The notes under the pieces were generated by a model that did no database searches, was not told the origin of the DNA, and worked only from the letters and a program-made list of their open reading frames with translations. Below are positions 5,162 to 5,889 of a DNA stretch of 5,889 bases, piece after piece. The DNA lies in contig DMST01000415.1 in assembly GCA_003454975.1 (NCBI GenBank), positions 1,701 to 7,589 on the forward strand, written 5' to 3'. The DNA comes from Cytophagales bacterium. Its GTDB lineage: Bacteria > Bacteroidota > Bacteroidia > Cytophagales > Cyclobacteriaceae. Numbering within the stretch: position 1 is the first letter of the stretch; the number at the start of each line of letters is the position of its first letter. The translations under genes and the position numbers were made by a program.

Positions 5162-5889
5162 ATGAAGAGAAGAATGTTACTCGGTGCAATGCTATCTATG
5201 ATCGCCTGCACCGCTTGGGCACAAAGCCCCGGCATGTTTACCACGGACTACCGGATTGAGGTACGCTGGACTGACCTGGCTAACGAAATGGTCATCTTGG
5301 GCCATCACTTTGGCGATACTCAGTACACCGTGGATACTGCCATGATTGACGAAAACGGGGTTTGTGTGTTCGAAGGCAGCGGCGACACCTTGCGGTATGG
5401 CGTGTACTTGGTATACGTGCCCGATCAAAAATACTTCGACATCTTGTTCAATGAGCCGGAGATGATTCTGGAGACCTCCATCGCGGATCCGGTAGTGGAT
5501 ATGAACGTGATTGAGTCTGAAGAGAACCGGGTTTTCTTCGATTACCTCAACTTCTTGGGCGACCGGATGCTGGAAGCCCGCGAAATTCAAACCCAGATGG
5601 AGGGTGCCAATGAGGAGCAAATGGCCGCGCTGAATAGCCAGCGGGAAACGCTGGATGCGGATGTGCAATCGTTCATGAATAACTTCGTGACCGAGAACGA
5701 GGGCACCTTGGCGGCCAGCGTGGTGGGTATCAATCGGCAAGTAGATGTGCCCGATGCCCCAACGGATGAAGAAGGCAACGTGATCGACGATTTGTGGCAG
5801 TATCAGTACTTTTATGATCACTTCTGGGACCATATTGACCTGGCCGATGAGCGCTTGCTCTACAGCCCCTGGATGCAACCCAAGCTGGA
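5162..5889 (+). CDS. Exported DUF4369/DUF5106 protein, 3' end missing
   Basis: The first 242 residues of a protein that continues past the window. It opens with a classic signal peptide (MKRRMLLGAMLS...) and a likely signal peptidase I site after Ala-Trp-Ala, before QSPG. Residues about 29-125 fit DUF4369: a beta-rich domain with YRIEVRW, VILGHHFGD and FDILFNEPEMIL. Next comes a helical, coiled-coil-prone stretch (EAREIQTQ...). YQYFYDHFWDHIDLADERLLYSPW (about 215-238) is the typical start of DUF5106. In the full-length family these domains usually precede a C-terminal thioredoxin/TlpA-like domain, so a periplasmic thiol-disulfide role is likely, but that domain and any CXXC motif lie outside the window. 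ATG at 5162 is preceded by CAC and no Shine-Dalgarno sequence, as usual in this phylum. It is divergent from the two-component operon and could be its target. Confidence 0.88.
   Translation, partial: MKRRMLLGAMLSMIACTAWAQSPGMFTTDYRIEVRWTDLANEMVILGHHFGDTQYTVDTAMIDENGVCVFEGSGDTLRYGVYLVYVPDQKYFDILFNEPEMILETSIADPVVDMNVIESEENRVFFDYLNFLGDRMLEAREIQTQMEGANEEQMAALNSQRETLDADVQSFMNNFVTENEGTLAASVVGINRQVDVPDAPTDEEGNVIDDLWQYQYFYDHFWDHIDLADERLLYSPWMQPKL

Noticed and set aside
5192..5878. A 228-codon minus-strand open frame opposite the exported protein
   Set aside because: The plus-strand frame has a signal peptide, recognisable DUF4369 and DUF5106 segments and a consensus promoter. The antisense frame has no recognisable domain and is a by-product of codon use.

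Overview
The window reads as chromosome from a member of the Bacteroidota, probably a Saprospiria/Lewinella-like or Cytophagia-like marine lineage. The grounds are: TAnnTTTG-type promoter boxes, starts without Shine-Dalgarno sequences, a DUF4369/DUF5106-type secreted protein (a family essentially confined to this phylum), and a sensor kinase/response regulator pair of the type common there. The genus is a guess; no marker gene is present.

Layout. Bases 1-79 are the tail of an unidentified plus-strand gene, followed by a clear terminator (100-130). Bases 131-622 hold no protein gene. They carry one copy of a short intergenic repeat (about 207-325) and then a compact unit of a -7 box, a foldable stretch and a strong terminator (452-567), which looks like a small RNA gene. 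Two minus-strand genes follow: a 148-residue STAS/SpoIIAA-like protein (623-1069) and an AraC-family regulator (1261-2256). Bases 2257-2751 again hold no protein gene. They carry a second, inverted copy of the same repeat (about 2398-2515) and a second candidate short plus-strand transcript ending in a hairpin with eight T residues (2712-2742).

Next comes a minus-strand two-component operon: sensor histidine kinase (3410-4918) and OmpR/PhoB-type response regulator (2752-3435), overlapping by 26 bases. The kinase promoter box lies almost on its start codon, so its mRNA may be leaderless, and direct TTAGGG repeats sit just upstream where an OmpR-family regulator could bind. A divergent intergenic region (4919-5161) with an inverted repeat leads to a plus-strand exported DUF4369/DUF5106 protein (5162 to the window end, incomplete).

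How the parts fit. The kinase and regulator form one signalling unit, and the divergent exported protein is a natural but unproven target. The AraC regulator and the STAS-like protein are neighbours with separate intergenic space and no visible shared function. I found no CRISPR array, transposase, prophage gene, tRNA or rRNA. The least ordinary content is intergenic: the inverted repeat pair and the two short candidate RNA units. I did not find a convincing new multi-gene system.
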